Source: a virus
Reading direction: 5' to 3' (one strand)
IMG/VR virus record: IMGVR_UViG_3300009702_000053
Span: 1-37,720 of that record
DNA length: 37,720 bases
Shown: positions 29,241 through 37,720 of the stretch, in pieces
Layout: every line of letters begins with the position of its first letter
Position numbering within the stretch: the first letter of the stretch is position 1
Position numbers and translations under genes: made by a program
Notes under the pieces: generated by a model
The model's database searches: none
Told to the model about the DNA's origin: nothing
What the model saw: only the letters and a program-made list of their open reading frames with translations

Positions 29241-29843
29241 ATGACCCAGCTTGCTCAATTACAAACGGATATTACGACTTGGATCGAGACGCTATCCGGC
29301 CTTAGTGTCGAATGGGGCCAAGAGCCTCAGTACATGCACATTGATGCATACATTCTGGCTTATGAAGGCTCATACTCTTCACAAGGAAGAGACGAGCGCT
29401 TCTTTGAATACAACTCTTCCACCGGACAGCTGGATTTAACCATGTCTGGGATTCGACAGCTTGGCCTAACACTCTCATTCCGCTCCGACAGTCAAGCATG
29501 GGGAGAAAATGCTGCCTACTACGCAGAGATGTTTCGTCTCAATCTACGAAGTCCTTCTTCTGTTGATATGAGAGCAGCAGCAAAGTTCGCCCTGGTTCGA
29601 GCAGAGGAAGGTATACGAACCGATTACCCTTTTAATGGGCAGATATGGAGCCAGGTGGATCTACCTCTGGTTTTGGCTGTTCGTCTCAACACAGCCGACG
29701 CAAATTATGATGGTGCATATATTGATACCATCAAGATTACCTCTCAGAAGCGTGTCATCACGGAAGAGGGTGAATATGTGGTTGATGAGAACGGTGATTT
29801 GGTAATCGATGAAGGCGATACCACAACTATTACCTCTTCCTAA
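29241..29843 (+). CDS. Tail terminator / neck protein candidate
   Basis: The 200-residue product starts with a helix (LAQLQTDITTWIETLSGL) followed by WGQEPQYMHIDAYILAYEG, the pattern of neck/tail terminator proteins in DUF3383-sheath phages. The acidic C-terminus (ITEEGEYVVDENGDLVI) forms a small repeat of strand-turn units. The next genes are a fibre-like protein and the sheath. The call relies on order. Confidence 0.65.
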   Translation: MTQLAQLQTDITTWIETLSGLSVEWGQEPQYMHIDAYILAYEGSYSSQGRDERFFEYNSSTGQLDLTMSGIRQLGLTLSFRSDSQAWGENAAYYAEMFRLNLRSPSSVDMRAAAKFALVRAEEGIRTDYPFNGQIWSQVDLPLVLAVRLNTADANYDGAYIDTIKITSQKRVITEEGEYVVDENGDLVIDEGDTTTITSS

Positions 29844-29855
29844 GGATTTACTATA

Positions 29856-31373
29856 ATGATTGGAACAGTCCAGCATAAGACACTAAAAGATACCAACGCA
29901 CATTCCATTGTTTGGCAGGAAGTGGCAGATACCACTGCCCGTCTCGCTCTGATCCCAACGGCAGAGGATAATGGTAAGGTTGTAAAGCAGCTTGATGACT
30001 CCTCCTACTGGGTTCTCGCTGACTACTCTGGTCCTACTTATGTGGAGATTACCTCTACTGGTGTAGCTGCTGTTACTTCCGTCTTTGGACAAACCGGAGA
30101 TGTTAGTAAAGCAGATGTTGCCCTAGATAACGTTGATAATCTTCTCAACAACCTTTCAGCTAGCACAGACCCCGGACTTACTGACGATTCTGATAGCGGA
30201 TACTCGACGGGCTCAGTGTGGGTAAACACTACGACCCCCGCCGCCTTCATTCTTATTACCTCGGCCCCTGGCGCGGCAGACTGGAACCAGATTGACGCCG
30301 CTGGCGGCGGTAGTGGAACTGTAGATGTTGTCTCGAACGTAGCGGCAAGCCGTATTCTCGGGCGTACTTCGGCGGGGTCGGGTGATTCCGAGGAGCTTAC
30401 CGCGGCGCAAACCCGCACGCTGCTCAATGTTGAGGACGGCGCTACTGCTGACCAAACAGGCGCGGAAATCAAAACGGCATACGAGGGCGAAACTAATACA
30501 AACGCCTATACAGACGCCGAAAAGACTAAACTAACTGGCATCGAGACTGGTGCGGATAAAACCGATACAGCTAACGTAACTGCCGCAGGCGCGGTCATGG
30601 ACTCCGAGGTTACAAACCTCTCGGGCATTAAGACACTAACCGTTCCTGATGCCACGACAATCTCAGTCTTCGCTAAGACGCTCCTCGATGATACAGATGC
30701 AGCAGTCGCACGCACAACGCTAGATGCAGCACGAACTCCGCTCTCTGGCGCGGGCGCTCCGGGTGTTGCAACGGGCAACGGCTATCCGATTGGCACGCCT
30801 TATGCGGATACCACCGCAGATGAGGCGTACATCCTCACGGATAACACGTCTGGTTCAAATGTCTGGTCTACGCCAACAGGCCCAGTAACAGGCGGAAGTT
30901 CATATGTTACGTACACGATGGGTGGCCGCTGGACTGGAACCGCATTGAATACTTGGTACTCCGGCACGGCGCAGATGGTAAACTCGGACGCGGGTAGCCT
31001 CGCAACCTCTGCAGGCACAGGAGCTGATCCAGCTATGACCTGGAACTTTATGGGCGTTGTAGTCCCTGCTGCAGGCCAAATAGTGCGCGTTCGTTTCTAC
31101 TACTACATCAATAAGGCCGGAGATGATGGCGTCATCCACCTTTACAAAATGGTTCCAACAAACAACTCGACCAGCGTTACCAAAACTTCTATTGCTAGTG
31201 TTGACATTGGCGCAGCCGCGCCAGGTATCAACCTTCCACAGCTTGTCGATTCTGGCGCATTGACCACGGTGGTTGCTGCACATGACGTGCTCCGCCTTTG
31301 GAAGAAGAACGGCGCAACTGTTGCCAGCACGTCGAGCAATATCTCAGCTAATGTTCTCATCAAGCTGGACTAA
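29856..31373 (+). CDS. Fibre-like virion protein (neck or head fibre candidate)
   Basis: The 505-residue product has an N-terminal virion-attachment-like domain (VADTTARLALIPTAEDNGK), a linker and a region with phage fibre motifs: DVALDNVDNLLNN, RTLLNVEDGATADQTG, YTDAEKTKLTGIETGADKT and a GAVMDSEVTNL segment. The C-terminus is a beta-rich receptor-binding-like domain. Such repeats are typical of trimeric fibres. Lying between neck and sheath genes rather than at the baseplate, it may be a neck whisker or head fibre. Its middle part is richer in GC than its neighbours, which suggests exchange. Confidence 0.7.
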   Translation: MIGTVQHKTLKDTNAHSIVWQEVADTTARLALIPTAEDNGKVVKQLDDSSYWVLADYSGPTYVEITSTGVAAVTSVFGQTGDVSKADVALDNVDNLLNNLSASTDPGLTDDSDSGYSTGSVWVNTTTPAAFILITSAPGAADWNQIDAAGGGSGTVDVVSNVAASRILGRTSAGSGDSEELTAAQTRTLLNVEDGATADQTGAEIKTAYEGETNTNAYTDAEKTKLTGIETGADKTDTANVTAAGAVMDSEVTNLSGIKTLTVPDATTISVFAKTLLDDTDAAVARTTLDAARTPLSGAGAPGVATGNGYPIGTPYADTTADEAYILTDNTSGSNVWSTPTGPVTGGSSYVTYTMGGRWTGTALNTWYSGTAQMVNSDAGSLATSAGTGADPAMTWNFMGVVVPAAGQIVRVRFYYYINKAGDDGVIHLYKMVPTNNSTSVTKTSIASVDIGAAAPGINLPQLVDSGALTTVVAAHDVLRLWKKNGATVASTSSNISANVLIKLD

Positions 31374-31388
31374 GCATAAACACTTTCC

Positions 31389-31405
31389 GCGAGTATTGGA
31401 CTCGC
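31389..31405 (+). terminator. Small hairpin before the sheath gene
   Basis: GCGAGT (31389-31394) pairs with ACTCGC (31400-31405) over a 5-base loop, followed by TTCATCTT. It may weakly terminate or process the mRNA before the sheath gene. Confidence 0.4.
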
Positions 31406-31437
31406 TTCATCTTATTAACTAACAAGGATTTATTACT

Positions 31438-32766
31438 ATGAGTGATATCTCAAGCATCATCACGGTGAATATTACCCGTGAAACATCTGTGCCAACCGCA
31501 CAGGGCTTCGGGGTTCCATGCTTCGCAGTTCAGCACTCGCATTTCGCGGATCGTGTGCGTGAATACTCCTCTGTTGCCGAGATGGTAACGGATGGTTTCG
31601 CCACTACCGAACCGGGCTATCTTGCTGCCTCTGCTGCCTTAGCTCAGAACCCAAAACTAACCGCTGTAAAAATCGGTCGCCTAGCCAATATGCAGACCCA
31701 GAGCGTAGAGCTTACTCCTACCAACACTACGGAAGGCTTTGTCTACTCTCTGACCGTTACTGGCCCAAGTGCAACGTCCGGTGAGACCTTCACGTACACG
31801 GTGCAGGCTTCTGACACCGTTGCACTCATCATTGATGGCCTAGTAGCCGATATGGCCGCTCATACAGGGGACTGGACTCCTACTGATAACGCCACGAAGT
31901 TGACTATTGATGCCGATAATGCTGGTGACCGCTTTGCATTCAGTGCATATGGCACCTCTCTGGACTTCAAGGATGTTACACCAACTTCCAGCTCCCTTGC
32001 AGACGACCTGAACGCTATTCTCGCTGAGGATGACGACTGGTACGCCCTTTCAATCGAGTCTACGGATAAGGCATCCATCTCGGCAGCTGCTACATGGGCT
32101 GAAACCAATAACAAGCTCTTCGTAGCTCGTACTGCTGATGATGAGTGTCATGATGCTGCCGTTTCCAACGACATAATTAGCACTCTTGCAGCAGCTACGC
32201 AGACCAGAACGGCTATCTTCTTCCATAGAGGCAACCTTGAGTTCCTTGATGCCGCAATGCTTGGTAAGGCCCTGCCTTACGATGCTGGCTCCATCAACTG
32301 GGCTTGGAAGTCTCTTGCTTCGATGACCGCTGATACGCTGACCACAGCACAGCAGAGCCAGATCGACACCAAGGGTGGTAACGTATATGTTACCAAGGCC
32401 GGTGTAAACGTAACCAAGTTTGGTTTCACCACACATGGTGAGGGCATTGACCTTGTTCGCGGCTCCGACTGGGTTGCAGCTCGTGCAGCTGAGCGTCTTT
32501 TCGCTCTGCTTCTGGCACGTCCTAAGCTTCCATACACGGATGCGGGTCTGACGGCTTGTAAGAGCGTTGTTGAAGGCGTTCTTGAGGATGGTATTTCTCG
32601 CGACTTCATCGCAGCTTACCCAGCTCCTATCGTTACGGTTCCTCTCGCAGCCAATGTATCCGCTTCGAATAAGGCAAACCGAGTTGTTGATGCAGTTGGA
32701 TTCTCAGCTGTTTTGGCCGGTGCCATCAACAAGGTTACCGTAAACGGAACTCTTTCCCTTACCTAA
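31438..32766 (+). CDS. Contractile tail sheath protein (DUF3383 type)
   Basis: The 442-residue protein starts SDISSIITVNITRETSVPTA and has VPCFAVQHSHF and an AALAQNPKLTAVKIGRL segment, all matching DUF3383 sheath proteins. The later part contains GVNVTKFGFTTHGEGIDLVR and a C-terminal domain with INKVTVNGTLSL. It polymerises around the tube and contracts to drive injection, showing that the phage is a myovirus. AAGGA precedes ATG 31438. Confidence 0.92.
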   Translation: MSDISSIITVNITRETSVPTAQGFGVPCFAVQHSHFADRVREYSSVAEMVTDGFATTEPGYLAASAALAQNPKLTAVKIGRLANMQTQSVELTPTNTTEGFVYSLTVTGPSATSGETFTYTVQASDTVALIIDGLVADMAAHTGDWTPTDNATKLTIDADNAGDRFAFSAYGTSLDFKDVTPTSSSLADDLNAILAEDDDWYALSIESTDKASISAAATWAETNNKLFVARTADDECHDAAVSNDIISTLAAATQTRTAIFFHRGNLEFLDAAMLGKALPYDAGSINWAWKSLASMTADTLTTAQQSQIDTKGGNVYVTKAGVNVTKFGFTTHGEGIDLVRGSDWVAARAAERLFALLLARPKLPYTDAGLTACKSVVEGVLEDGISRDFIAAYPAPIVTVPLAANVSASNKANRVVDAVGFSAVLAGAINKVTVNGTLSLT

Positions 32767-32793
32767 TAAGCTTTACCTCAAAGGAAATATACA

Positions 32794-33225
32794 ATGGCAA
32801 CTTACATTTATGACTCTGACCGCGTTATGTTCGTGTTCGCAGGCATCCCTATCACGGGTGGCTACACGGACGGTGACTTCATCAGTATTACTGTTCCAGA
32901 TGCCTTCACTATGAAGGTTGGAACCTCTGGTGAAGTATCTCGCTCTAAGACTCGAAACAGAACCGCAACCATCGAGTTGCATTTGATGTCTACTTCGCCT
33001 TTCAATGCCGTTCTCTCTGGTATCCACAATGCGGATCTTGAGACCAGTGGTGGAGCAGGCGTTGGAGAGTTCAACGTAACCGATCTCAACGGAACCAGCA
33101 CTCACGTAGCAGGCAATGCTTGGATCGTGAAGGCACCAGATGTGACCTATGGCGCTGAGGCTGTTGAACTTGTTTGGACCTTCAATGCAGACCGCTTGAC
33201 CAACTTTGTTGGTGGAACCCGATAA
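32794..33225 (+). CDS. Tail tube protein (DUF3277 type)
   Basis: The 143-residue protein is beta-rich (YIYDSDRVMFVFAGIPITGG, then TMKVGTSGEVSRSKTRNRTA) and follows the sheath, the constant place of the tube gene. The size and GI.I.GY.DGDFI pattern match DUF3277 tube proteins. AAGGAAA precedes the start. Confidence 0.88.
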   Translation: MATYIYDSDRVMFVFAGIPITGGYTDGDFISITVPDAFTMKVGTSGEVSRSKTRNRTATIELHLMSTSPFNAVLSGIHNADLETSGGAGVGEFNVTDLNGTSTHVAGNAWIVKAPDVTYGAEAVELVWTFNADRLTNFVGGTR

Positions 33226-33252
33226 GGGAACTGCCTGAAAGGAATATGAACT

Positions 33253-33684
33253 ATGAGTATGCTTAGTGAAAAGCGTGTGGAGGTAGGTACAAAGACCTTC
33301 GAAATCAAGCAGCTTCCCCTAGGGAAGTCGCAGGAGGTTTTCATGTACTTGCTCAACAAGGCAAAGGGACTTGATCTACAACATGATGAAGAGGGTAATA
33401 CCGAGATCAACTGGGTGTCGGTAGTCTCCCTTCTGAATAATGAAGATGTGATGTTCCTCCGGGAGCGTCTTCTAAACGCGAACTGTCATATGCTCAACGA
33501 TAATGAGAAATGGGTTCCTGTAACGAAGCACGTTCTTGAGGCACATTTACGTCTTGGACAAATGGTCAACCTGTTAGCACAGGCCCTGGCTGTGAACTAC
33601 TCCGATTTCTTAGCAGACCTCGATATAGAGTCCCTAGCAGCGCAGCTGGGAAGTCTGGTGGGCGGGGTCGAGACAGCCGCGTAA
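33253..33684 (+). CDS. Tail assembly chaperone (G-like, short form)
   Basis: The 143-residue protein lies between tube and tape measure genes, the place of lambda G-like chaperones. It is helical in its second half (HLRLGQMVNLLAQALAVNYS) and ends ...GSLVGGVETAA. The frame behind it (-1) stays open to the tape measure start, so a longer form is probably made by frameshifting. Confidence 0.82.
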   Translation: MSMLSEKRVEVGTKTFEIKQLPLGKSQEVFMYLLNKAKGLDLQHDEEGNTEINWVSVVSLLNNEDVMFLRERLLNANCHMLNDNEKWVPVTKHVLEAHLRLGQMVNLLAQALAVNYSDFLADLDIESLAAQLGSLVGGVETAA

Positions 33685-33872
33685 AGCCACCAGCAGATAT
33701 TGCTGATGTGGAATGGCTCGCTATAACCATTGCTACCAGCAAATACTACAACGACTCTTATTACACTATCCTGACCAAATGGAGCATCTACGAAGCTTCT
33801 AAAGCCTATGATGTAATACAATATCTGAACGCTGCAGAGGAAGAAGCCTACAAGGAAGCGAAGAAAGACTAA
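33651..33872 (+). CDS. Frameshift extension of the tail assembly chaperone (T-like)
   Basis: In the -1 frame relative to the chaperone, the sequence encodes about 60 convincing residues (PPADIADVEWLAITIATSKY, then SYYTILTKWSIYEASKAYDV) and stops at 33870-33872, immediately before the tape measure ATG. It has no good start or ribosome site of its own. GGGAAGT at 33648-33654 resembles the lambda slippery site GGGAAAG and is my candidate; the A-site pairing after slippage is poor, so the exact site is uncertain. Confidence 0.7.
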   Translation, partial: KSGGRGRDSRVKPPADIADVEWLAITIATSKYYNDSYYTILTKWSIYEASKAYDVIQYLNAAEEEAYKEAKKD

Positions 33873-35186
33873 ATGTCAATACAAGCCCTAAAGACCGTAG
33901 CCGTCAAGCTGACCACCAAGGTAGATACCAAGGGGCTTGATAAGGCTGAGAAGAAGAGCAAACGGCTGATTGGCACCATGAAGAAGCTTGGTGTCGCACT
34001 CGCTACGGCTTTCTCTGTTAAGAAGGCAGTAGATGTCTTCAAAGCAACGCTGTCTACCGCCGATGCGCTAGCTAAACAGGCACGAGCCGCCAAGATCAGT
34101 GTGGCAGCGTTGGAGGAGATGCGATTTGTCTATGATCATTTAGGTGTCGCTCCAGAAATAGCACTTAAGGCAGCTGGTAAGTTCTTTACTTACCTAGGTG
34201 ACAAGGCAAAGCCTACCGAGAAAGCACTTAGAAAGCTGCACCTTACATTCAAGGACTTCGGTGGCCTTAATCGCGCCCAGGCATTAGAGAAGCTTCTACT
34301 CACAACCGCCAAGTCAGGCCTATCCGCTGCTGAACAGCTAGCCATCCTCAAAAATACTATTGGTGATGATGCAGCCTTGCAGCTCGAAAAGGCCCTTAGA
34401 CAAGGCCCTGCTGCCTTCGAGAAAGCGAAGAATGACTTCATCCAGGCCGGAGGTGCTGCCTTCGCTGGCATGGCGGCTATGGGTGAGGAGAGCCAAGATC
34501 AGTTTGCCAATATTGCCCAGACCCTAGCACATGTAAAGGTTGCTTTTACCCAAGCGTTTCTTGGTAACAACCCTGAGGAGGCCAGAAAGCGCGGTAAAGT
34601 TATTGGGGATGCATTCCTCAAGATAGCCGAGAACATGGATATGATCCTGTCGATAGCAGGTGTTCTGTTTGGATTACTGAGCCTAGGGTCCGTTATCGGC
34701 CCGCTTGGTAAGGTAGCGTCAGCACTCAAAATAGTGTGGGGTTGGGGATCCAAGATCGTGGCAGTACTTGGAGTGCTCGGTGAGATTATTGCGGGTGTTA
34801 CCGCGCCCGTATGGGGATGGGTAGCAGCAATAGCAGCTGTTGTAGCGGGCGTTGTCCTGCTTTGGAAGAACTGGGATATCGTTTCGGAAAAGCTAGAACA
34901 GGCATGGAACTGGATCAAAAAGATTGCCTCTGGTGCTATGGGTAAGGTCCTCAAGTTCTTCGGTTCTGGAGATGATGGCACCGTTTCGGCACCAGCTACC
35001 ACCTTCAACAGCCCAAAGTATTTCCCTCCATCAGTAAGAGCTAAATATGGTGACACAAGAACTACCAATAACAACAATCATATGACCGTCAATGTAGATG
35101 CTCGTGGGCAGAATCCAGCACAAACAGTTGATCAGATTGAGAAGATGCAGAGACGCCAGAACCGCGCTGCATATGCAGGAAGCTAA
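33873..35186 (+). CDS. Tail tape measure protein
   Basis: The 437-residue protein follows the chaperone and is helix-rich. It has an N-terminal KAEKKSKRLIGTMKKLG stretch, a tape-measure-like region (DALAKQARAAKISVAALEEM) and a hydrophobic middle (MDMILSIAGVLFGLLSLGSV, then a second membrane-like part before LLWKNW). It sets tail length and may help form the DNA channel. At about 0.15 nm per residue it predicts a short tail near 65 nm. Confidence 0.88.
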   Translation: MSIQALKTVAVKLTTKVDTKGLDKAEKKSKRLIGTMKKLGVALATAFSVKKAVDVFKATLSTADALAKQARAAKISVAALEEMRFVYDHLGVAPEIALKAAGKFFTYLGDKAKPTEKALRKLHLTFKDFGGLNRAQALEKLLLTTAKSGLSAAEQLAILKNTIGDDAALQLEKALRQGPAAFEKAKNDFIQAGGAAFAGMAAMGEESQDQFANIAQTLAHVKVAFTQAFLGNNPEEARKRGKVIGDAFLKIAENMDMILSIAGVLFGLLSLGSVIGPLGKVASALKIVWGWGSKIVAVLGVLGEIIAGVTAPVWGWVAAIAAVVAGVVLLWKNWDIVSEKLEQAWNWIKKIASGAMGKVLKFFGSGDDGTVSAPATTFNSPKYFPPSVRAKYGDTRTTNNNNHMTVNVDARGQNPAQTVDQIEKMQRRQNRAAYAGS

Positions 35187-35189
35187 ACA

Positions 35190-36002
35190 ATGCCAGAACT
35201 TGAAAACACAGAAACTAAGCTGCTCTTAAGCTGGTCTGAGTACCAACTGAACATCTCCACCCAAGAGTTTGAGCAGAAGATAGTTGGCATTCAGTTTGAT
35301 GCCGTAGTATCTGAGTTCTTCTCTCGATCTGGTGAACTCTCTTCTCATCCACGAGCTGGTGATTTCCCTATCTACGATAACTATGTAGCTAATCCAGTAA
35401 CTGTCTCTATTGAGGCAGAGGTAACCAACACTCCTGTCATTCCTGCTACGACCCACATGGGAGATGTTACCGGCAGCAAGCAACTAGTGGATCTTAAGGA
35501 CATACGAAAGTACGGAGGGCAGTATGAGCAGGTTGACCCAGGCCTTGCCTCTGCTCGACTAGCAAGGAACCTTGCCGCATCGGTTGGCAATGAGCTTCCT
35601 TTGCCTCTTAGATTGCGCCCAGACAAGCGACTTCCTGAGGGTGCAAATCTTCTTGTGTTTGATGGAGCTGTAAAGCGTGTAGTTCACGTCTTCAGCGAAA
35701 TACAGAGACTCATGGACCAACGCATTCCGCTCACCCTCGCGCTGACTAACTTCAAGAACTACCCATTTGAGAACATGTATATCACCCAGTTCCAGTCTCC
35801 TTATGAGCCTGACACAGGAGATGCGATGATTGTTCGTCTAGATTTTGAACAGTCAGAGGTATCCCAGGGTGCTCAGTCCTCGCGCAAGTCAACACCCACC
35901 AAGAAACCACAGCATAAGCCAAAGCCCCGAAGACGCCCAAAGCCAGTTATCCCTAAGAAACTCTCCGATGACATTCTGTCTCTATCAAGAGGGCAATACT
36001 AA
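35190..36002 (+). CDS. Dit-like baseplate protein with basic C-terminus
   Basis: The 270-residue product has a Dit-like N-terminal beta domain (IVGIQFDAVVSEFFSRSGEL, SHPRAGDFPIYDNYV) and a second domain (QRIPLTLALTNFKNYPFENM, then YITQFQSPYEPDTGDAM) as in simple contractile baseplates such as cyanophage Pam3. The last 50 residues are Lys/Arg/Pro-rich (KKPQHKPKPRRRPKPVIPKK), which is unusual and may contact DNA or acidic surfaces. The stop overlaps the next start. Confidence 0.78.
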   Translation: MPELENTETKLLLSWSEYQLNISTQEFEQKIVGIQFDAVVSEFFSRSGELSSHPRAGDFPIYDNYVANPVTVSIEAEVTNTPVIPATTHMGDVTGSKQLVDLKDIRKYGGQYEQVDPGLASARLARNLAASVGNELPLPLRLRPDKRLPEGANLLVFDGAVKRVVHVFSEIQRLMDQRIPLTLALTNFKNYPFENMYITQFQSPYEPDTGDAMIVRLDFEQSEVSQGAQSSRKSTPTKKPQHKPKPRRRPKPVIPKKLSDDILSLSRGQY

Positions 36003-36322
36003 TGCAAAGTATTCCATTACCAACGAGAAATGAGCCAAAAGCTACATATGCCGTTCAGCTTGATGGTAAGTCATTTGATTTAACCTTTGTTTGGAACTCC
36101 AAAACAGACAATTGGACACTCAATGTTGCTACAAGCTCTGGCACTCATTTGTCTGATGGCATACTCCTTGCTCCAGGTATCAATCTTTTGAGAAATCTTG
36201 CAGCAGATGACCGTCCTGGTGGCGCTCTGGTTCTGACTAACTTTGAAAACAAGATCCCTACCTACTCTAGTATTGAGACCAGTGAACTCTTTTATGTAGA
36301 GGTTGCGGAGCTGGAGGGATAA
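36002..36322 (+). CDS. Baseplate plug protein, Pam3 gp18-like
   Basis: The 106-residue protein has AVQLDGKSFDLTFVWNSKTD and WTLNVATSSGTHLSDGILLA, the pattern of the cyanophage Pam3 baseplate plug family, in which an LDG strand is followed by a WN...W.L core and a G-L-L segment. It closes the tail tube near the hub. It is coupled to both neighbours by TAATG overlaps. Confidence 0.8.
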   Translation: MQSIPLPTRNEPKATYAVQLDGKSFDLTFVWNSKTDNWTLNVATSSGTHLSDGILLAPGINLLRNLAADDRPGGALVLTNFENKIPTYSSIETSELFYVEVAELEG

Positions 36323-37335
36323 TGTCCAGTGAACTATTCAATAGATTGGTTGAGGTGAATGTCAATGGTCCTCTTGTTCTCTTTATGGCAAGCAATAGGG
36401 ATAACCCAAGTTTTGAGATTGAGTTTGATATTACTCGCTCTTTAGATGATGACCCCAATACTGCCACAGTAACTCTCTACAATCTAGATGGAGTAGATGC
36501 CGGTGCTCTGGCCGCAATTGGTTCTGACTCAGAAGCACAAGCTAAACATATCATCGAGATCAATGCTGGGTACATGGGGCAGGATATGGAAGACCCAGAT
36601 CCACTGCCCAACCTCCTGTTCCGTGGAGTAGTTGGCAGAGCCATCACTCGTTTAGAGGATAATACCTATATTACCGAGATTGAGGCAACAGATGGAGATG
36701 TTCAGAAGAAGCAGAAGCCAGCCAACAAGAAGAAGGAAAAGGTAAAGAGACGCAGTTATGGTAACAATGCGAGAGCAGAGACCATAGCTAGAGAACTGCT
36801 GGAAGAACTAGGCATTAATGGCTCTATTGACTCGGTGAAGCAGCGCAAAAAGGTCTACAAGAAGGGCTACATTGCCCAAGGACACGCCTATGAGGCTTTT
36901 AAGAAGCTTCTGGACAGCCTAAACTTGGAGTTCTCGATCCAGAATGGGGAAGCCCAGATACTTGAAGTTGGAGGCAACACCGGAATCGAACAGCCAGTTG
37001 ATTACAAGACCGGATTGATAGGTAATACTATTCGGAGAGATACTGGTGTGGTTGAGTGCTCAACTCTCATCCTTCCAAACATTGTCCCAGGTGCTCTGAT
37101 AAGTCTCGGCCTGAATTCATTATCCGATCCTATGGAGCGCGCATTGGCTGTCTTCACAGGTTCTAGCTTAAGTGGTGAGCCAACGTTCGCAATAAAGGAA
37201 GAGAATATAGAGGCTTATAGGCTTCTGTTCAACCTGCAAAAGGGCAGTAAGTATAGAATTGAAAGAGCGAGCTACAAAGGAAACAGCCGCTCTGGGGACT
37301 TTTCAATCAATATAGAAGCCTCAGCAGCTAAATAA
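36322..37335 (+). CDS. Baseplate hub protein (gp27/Mu gp44-like)
   Basis: The 337-residue protein has FEIEFDITRSLDDDPNTATV and TLYNLDGVD, typical of the first hub domain, then a basic linker (KKQKPANKKKEKVKRRSYG). A second hub domain with LNLEFSIQNGEAQIL and EVGGNTGI, and late-control-type strands, follows. The trimeric hub joins tube to spike. It is coupled to the plug gene and is followed after nine bases by the spike. Confidence 0.82.
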   Translation: MSSELFNRLVEVNVNGPLVLFMASNRDNPSFEIEFDITRSLDDDPNTATVTLYNLDGVDAGALAAIGSDSEAQAKHIIEINAGYMGQDMEDPDPLPNLLFRGVVGRAITRLEDNTYITEIEATDGDVQKKQKPANKKKEKVKRRSYGNNARAETIARELLEELGINGSIDSVKQRKKVYKKGYIAQGHAYEAFKKLLDSLNLEFSIQNGEAQILEVGGNTGIEQPVDYKTGLIGNTIRRDTGVVECSTLILPNIVPGALISLGLNSLSDPMERALAVFTGSSLSGEPTFAIKEENIEAYRLLFNLQKGSKYRIERASYKGNSRSGDFSINIEASAAK

Positions 37336-37344
37336 GGAAGCGAA

Positions 37345-37720
37345 ATGAGCAGACAGATAACACCAGGAATACAAACTACTATTCAAAGCCATATCGAGCG
37401 CAGAGATCGAGACACCCAGACCACACTGATTGGTAAGATTACGTCCTATGACCACAATACCCAAACTGCTACAGTGAAGCCCGAGCAGGCAGAGGTATGG
37501 AGAGATGACCAAGGACAGAGATACGCAGAGGACTTCCCTAAGATTTACAACGTCCCTATTGCATTCCCTAGGGGTGGAGGGTTCAGCATCGTGTGGCCTC
37601 TAGCCAACGGAGACCCTGTACACATTATCTGCACCAAATATTCCTTCGATTTGTGGAGAAACAGCGGTAAGGCAGGAGACCAAGGTGATACTAGGACCTT
37701 TGGTCTGAATGGAGCCATAG
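37345..37720 (+). CDS. Baseplate spike protein, N-terminal part (continues at base 1)
   Basis: ATG 37345, with AAGGAAG upstream, opens a frame that runs off the end of the window. It shows the Gp138-N-like OB domain of phage spike proteins (TLIGKITSYDHNTQTATVKP, then FSIVWPLANGDPVHIICTKY and DLWRNSGKAGDQGDTRTFG). After the shared 31 bases it continues at position 32. The spike sits on the hub and punctures the host envelope. Confidence 0.88.
   Translation, partial: MSRQITPGIQTTIQSHIERRDRDTQTTLIGKITSYDHNTQTATVKPEQAEVWRDDQGQRYAEDFPKIYNVPIAFPRGGGFSIVWPLANGDPVHIICTKYSFDLWRNSGKAGDQGDTRTFGLNGAI
37690..37720 (+). repeat. Terminal overlap with bases 1-31
   Basis: These 31 bases match bases 1-31 except at 37707 (G) against 18 (A), a silent change in a leucine codon. 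The shared reading frame shows that the ends overlap and the molecule or assembly is circular. Confidence 0.9.

Noticed and set aside
1-37720. CRISPR array
   Set aside because: No set of regularly spaced 25-40 base repeats was seen; the 24-bp and 57-bp repeats occur only about twice each.

Overview
The window is an almost complete, apparently circular genome of a contractile-tailed bacteriophage (myovirus, about 37.7 kb). Bases 1-31 repeat bases 37690-37720 with one silent mismatch, and the spike-protein reading frame runs straight across that join, so the unique length is about 37,689 bp. A tyrosine integrase suggests a temperate or integrating life cycle. The host cannot be named from the sequence. 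Small lipoproteins with lipoboxes, sigma70-like promoters and strong Shine-Dalgarno sites show a bacterial host.

Layout. (1) 1-4546: the distal baseplate (gp25-like wedge, Mu gp47/J-like protein, I-like protein, tail fibre), interrupted by an endonuclease VII-type HNH gene. (2) 4563-6284: a cassette in the usual lysis position, with small coiled-coil/membrane proteins, a secreted trypsin-fold serine protease with an intact triad and a holin-like peptide. I recognise no peptidoglycan hydrolase anywhere in the genome. (3) 6281-11961: a strong promoter with a palindromic operator candidate, then terminase small and large subunits separated by a NUMOD4-HNH gene, portal and Mu F-like protein. (4) 11962-24860: an early, accessory and regulatory region that splits the head genes into two blocks. 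It holds the integrase, a run of small proteins, a DnaB-like helicase, a P-loop ATPase, a 1.2-kb gene-poor repeat region, a leftward HTH protein with a histone H1-like basic tail, another HNH gene, small membrane proteins and lipoproteins, and two leftward ribbon-helix-helix (RHH) proteins. (5) 24868-37720: a fourth HNH gene, protease/scaffold fusion, decoration protein, major capsid protein, connectors, a fibre-like protein, sheath, tube, chaperone with a -1 frameshift extension, tape measure, and a simple Pam3-like baseplate (Dit-like protein, plug, hub, spike).

The most unusual content is regulatory. An odd-length palindrome, AGTAWTACT, occurs about 23 times by eye as its GTAATAC core. Ten of these lie within 1.7 kb (19147-20813), around the end of the replication genes and the HTH gene, and related sequences sit upstream of promoters. 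Four TTGACA promoters share an element that begins AAAAGT 21-22 bp before the -35. The leader of the HNH gene at 24868 can fold into an H-type pseudoknot with two 10-bp stems, overlapping a 36-codon leader ORF. Two adjacent membrane/lipoprotein genes carry the same leader, with a hairpin and an identical six-codon upstream ORF. These suggest a repressor/stoperator-like or origin/partition system plus several RNA-level switches. All counts were made by eye.
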